From: Bacillota bacterium
GTDB lineage: Bacteria > Bacillota > Clostridia > Peptostreptococcales > Anaerovoracaceae
Direction of reading: 5' to 3'
DNA: 7,380 nucleotides
NCBI GenBank assembly: GCA_017534025.1
Contig: JAFWDF010000110.1
Coordinates: 1 to 7,380, forward strand
The notes beneath the pieces are model-generated. The model was not told the DNA's origin, did not search any database, and worked only from the letters and a program-made list of their open reading frames with translations. The position numbers and the translations under genes are program-made. Positions 5,521-7,380 of this stretch are shown one piece after another; the stretch's first letter is position 1, and every line of letters begins with the position of its first letter.

Positions 5521-6525
5521 ATGAAAAAGAAACTGGCAGCTATTGCATTATCCCTGTGCCTGCTCCTGTCCATGGCGGGATGCGGCGGCGGTTCCTCCGC
5601 CCCTGCGGGCTCGGATTCCGAAAACGGACTGACGAAAGTATCCATGGCATTCTGTACCTGGACCGGCTATGCGCCGATGTTCATCGCGCAGGAAGAAGGA
5701 TTCTTCAAGGACAAGGGCATCGACATGGAAATCCAGGTCATTGAAGACGAATCCACCTATGCCAGTCTGATAACCAACGGGCAGATTCAGTTCCTGGCCA
5801 CCGCGCAGGATCCTAACATCAAAATGTTCGCCAACGGCGCCAACAGCCGCTATGTCCTCACCATGGACAAATCCTTCGGCGCGGACGCGCTGGTTGCAGG
5901 CGCGGACATTAAAACACTGGATGATCTGAAGGGGAAAACCGTTGCTCTTGACAAATCGGCTTCTTCCTACTACTTCTTCCTGAAGGCGCTGGAAGACGGC
6001 AGCACTCTGAAAGAAGAAGATATTAATGTCCAGGATATGGGCGATACCACGGAAGCCGGCGTGGCCTTCATGGGCGGCCAGGTTGACGCGGCCATCATGT
6101 GGGAACCGGAACTCTCCGAGGCACTGGATGAAGTAGAAGGCGCGCACACGGTCGTAACAAGCAAGGATTATCCGGATACCATCTCCGACAGTCTGGTTGT
6201 CAACACCGCTTTCGCGGAAGAAAATCCGGACATCGTGGAAGCCGTGGCGGAATGCTGGTATGAAGCCATCGACTACATGAAGGAAAATCCGGAAAAGGCC
6301 AACGAACTCATGGCGAGCGGCTTCGAAGAAGTCACTGCGGAAGATATTGCCAATGATATTAATGGTCTGGAATTCATCGGCAGAGAAGAAAACACAGCTC
6401 TGAACGACGAATCCAATGAGGAAAACATTTTCGCAATCTGCCAGGAAATGGCGGCCTTCTGGATGTCCAAGGGCGAATGTGAAACGGATGATCTGACCGA
6501 GTATTTCGCTCTCATTAAAAAATAG
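5521..6525 (+). CDS. NitT/TauT-type ABC transporter substrate-binding lipoprotein
   Basis: A 334-residue extracellular solute receptor anchored by lipid. The signal peptide has KKK (2-4), a hydrophobic core and lipobox MAGC with Cys 21, followed by a Gly/Ser/Ala linker (22-32). The mature part has the NMT1/SsuA-like periplasmic-binding fold: WTGYAPMFIAQEEGFF (47-62), GI-DMEIQVIEDES (66-78), a domain-joining stretch near DLKGKTVALDKSASSYYF (135-152), and FMGGQVDAAIMWEP (183-196), the usual DA..WEP ligand-site region. An acidic C-terminal part (about 230-334) completes lobe 2. AAAGG (5507-5511) lies nine bases before the ATG. The gene follows the ATPase gene by 41 bp and is closed by the terminator at 6550-6591. 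Family members bind sulfonates, nitrate, riboflavin or pyrimidine precursors, and the residues seen do not choose among them. Confidence 0.94.
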   Translation: MKKKLAAIALSLCLLLSMAGCGGGSSAPAGSDSENGLTKVSMAFCTWTGYAPMFIAQEEGFFKDKGIDMEIQVIEDESTYASLITNGQIQFLATAQDPNIKMFANGANSRYVLTMDKSFGADALVAGADIKTLDDLKGKTVALDKSASSYYFFLKALEDGSTLKEEDINVQDMGDTTEAGVAFMGGQVDAAIMWEPELSEALDEVEGAHTVVTSKDYPDTISDSLVVNTAFAEENPDIVEAVAECWYEAIDYMKENPEKANELMASGFEEVTAEDIANDINGLEFIGREENTALNDESNEENIFAICQEMAAFWMSKGECETDDLTEYFALIKK

Positions 6526-6549
6526 CTCATAAACAATCCTTCATAACTA

Positions 6550-6591
6550 CGGCGGGGCTGCTTCCTTCGGCGAGCGGCTCTGCTGTTTTTT
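6550..6591 (+). terminator. Intrinsic terminator of the ABC importer operon
   Basis: Bases 6550-6565 pair with 6570-6585 at 15 of 16 positions (several are G-U pairs) around a stable TTCG tetraloop. Six T residues (6586-6591) follow directly. It starts 25 bp after the substrate-binding protein stop codon. Confidence 0.9.
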
Positions 6592-6599
6592 GACGGGTA

Positions 6600-6608
6600 T
6601 GGTATAAT
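6600..6608 (+). promoter_or_regulatory. Extended -10 promoter of the nucleoside phosphorylase gene
   Basis: TG-G-TATAAT matches the extended -10 element exactly. It lies just past the upstream terminator and predicts a start near 6615 and a leader of about 85 nt. No strong -35 box is seen at 16-18 bp, as is usual for extended -10 promoters. Confidence 0.65.
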
Positions 6609-6612
6609 AGTT

Positions 6613-6648
6613 CTGACGCAGAAAAACGTCAGCCGGCTCGCGTTTTTT
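6613..6648 (+). promoter_or_regulatory. Leader with two mutually exclusive hairpins, possible attenuator
   Basis: CTGACG (6613-6618) pairs perfectly with CGTCAG (6627-6632). Alternatively AAAAACG (6622-6628) pairs with CGTTTTT (6641-6647), enclosing the palindrome AGCCGGCT (6631-6638). Both pairings use bases 6627-6628, so only one can form at a time. The second has a T-run in its 3' arm, as attenuators do. A GGCATGCC palindrome (6652-6659) follows. Confidence 0.4.
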
Positions 6649-6699
6649 CCAGGCATGCCGGCGGACTTTGCCCTTTAAGAATGAATGGAGATACCGGCA

Positions 6700-7380
6700 A
6701 TGAGCATTCTCGAATCCTGTGATCTGGCCAGCGAACCGCTGATCCGGCCGGAAAAAATGTACAGAAAAATCCATAATCTGCCCGATATCTGCATTGTGTC
6801 GTTTTCCGGGGCAGTTTATAAAAAGGTCTTAAAGGAATATAACGCCGGAGAAACCGCAAAAGCGCTGATCAGCGGCGGCGCCGTGAAGATCTGGCTGCTG
6901 CAGGATCCGGGCGTGCTGTTTTACTTATCTCCAGTGGGCGCCGCCGCGGCAGGCGCTGTCCTGCAGGATGTGCATGCGCTGACCGGTGCAAAGCATTTTA
7001 TTGTATTCGGCTCCTGTGGTGCACTGGATCCGTCCCTGCAGGGGAATTATCTGATTCCCACCGAAGCGTACCGGGACGAGGGATTGTCTTACCATTACTG
7101 CCCGCCGGCTGATTTTATCAATATCAGGAATTCCAACGTGGTGGAAGAGTTTTTCCGCCGCAGCGGAACCGGATACGCCGCCGGACGAGCCTGGTCGACC
7201 GATGCGGTTTACATGGAAACCAGAGACAAAGTACAGGCGCGCCGGAACGCCGGCTGCCTCTGTGTGGACATGGAATGCTCCGGCCTGCAGGCGGTCTGCG
7301 ATTATCTCGGCATCGAGCTGTATATTTTTTTCTTCGCCGGCGACATTCTGGGAGCCGAATGGGATCCCGGCGATCTGCGG
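6700..7380 (+). CDS. Nucleoside phosphorylase (purine/uridine phosphorylase family), 3' end cut by window
   Basis: Cytoplasmic enzyme that splits a nucleoside with phosphate into free base and (deoxy)ribose-1-phosphate, in nucleoside salvage. The frame is open for 227 residues to the window edge, so the normal C-terminus (family length about 240-260) is mostly present. Family motifs in order: SPVGAAAAGAVLQD (77-90), IVFGSCGALDPSL (101-113), the substrate-site stretch IPTEAYRDEGLSYHY (119-133), STDAVYMETRD (166-176), and CVDMECSGLQAVC (188-200), where Glu 192 in DMEC corresponds to the ribose-binding Glu of this family. GGAG (6687-6690) lies nine bases before the ATG. Whether it prefers purine nucleosides or uridine cannot be decided. 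Its own promoter and the preceding terminator separate it from the ABC operon. Confidence 0.9.
   Translation, partial: MSILESCDLASEPLIRPEKMYRKIHNLPDICIVSFSGAVYKKVLKEYNAGETAKALISGGAVKIWLLQDPGVLFYLSPVGAAAAGAVLQDVHALTGAKHFIVFGSCGALDPSLQGNYLIPTEAYRDEGLSYHYCPPADFINIRNSNVVEEFFRRSGTGYAAGRAWSTDAVYMETRDKVQARRNAGCLCVDMECSGLQAVCDYLGIELYIFFFAGDILGAEWDPGDLR

Noticed and set aside
6590..6608. TTGACG plus TATAAT as a standard promoter
   Set aside because: The spacer is only 7 bp and TTGACG overlaps the T-tract of the terminator. The -10 is better explained as an extended -10 element.

Overview
The window reads like a chromosomal segment of a Gram-positive, Clostridia-like Firmicute. This is inferred from strong purine-rich ribosome-binding sites, two lipoproteins with Gly/Ser-rich linkers after the lipobox Cys, AT-rich intergenic DNA around moderately GC-rich genes, and TATAAT-type promoters with extended -10 elements. 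No RNA genes, insertion sequences, phage genes or CRISPR arrays were seen. The species cannot be named from this sequence.

Layout. (1) 1-1375, minus strand: a dicarboxylate/amino-acid:cation symporter (glutamate/aspartate type), cut by the left edge inside a repetitive Ala/Glu-rich C-terminal tail. (2) 1376-1573: divergent promoter region. (3) 1574-2581, plus: a P1-family (S58, DmpA/NylC-like) self-processing amidase or aminopeptidase. (4) 2672-3340, plus: an unrecognised lipoprotein, with a hairpin and a strong intrinsic terminator downstream. (5) 3493-3830: an unusual intergenic region with a cluster of TACCGAY motifs in alternating orientation, which can also fold into a nested stem structure. 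It is followed by a good promoter (3708-3736) and a long hairpin at the predicted transcript start. (6) 3831-6525, plus: a complete NitT/TauT-type ABC importer (permease, ATPase, substrate-binding lipoprotein) closed by an intrinsic terminator with a TTCG loop. (7) 6600-6699: an extended -10 promoter and a leader with two mutually exclusive hairpins, then a nucleoside phosphorylase (6700 on) cut by the right edge.

How the genes may work together. The ABC genes form one transcription unit with its own promoter and terminator; the imported compound is not identifiable from sequence. The symporter, the P1 peptidase and the nucleoside phosphorylase all suit scavenging of amino acids, peptides and nucleosides, but nothing here proves a shared pathway. 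The protein-coding content is mostly familiar. The least explained parts are the 3416-3798 intergenic region, the unknown lipoprotein, and the nucleoside phosphorylase leader.
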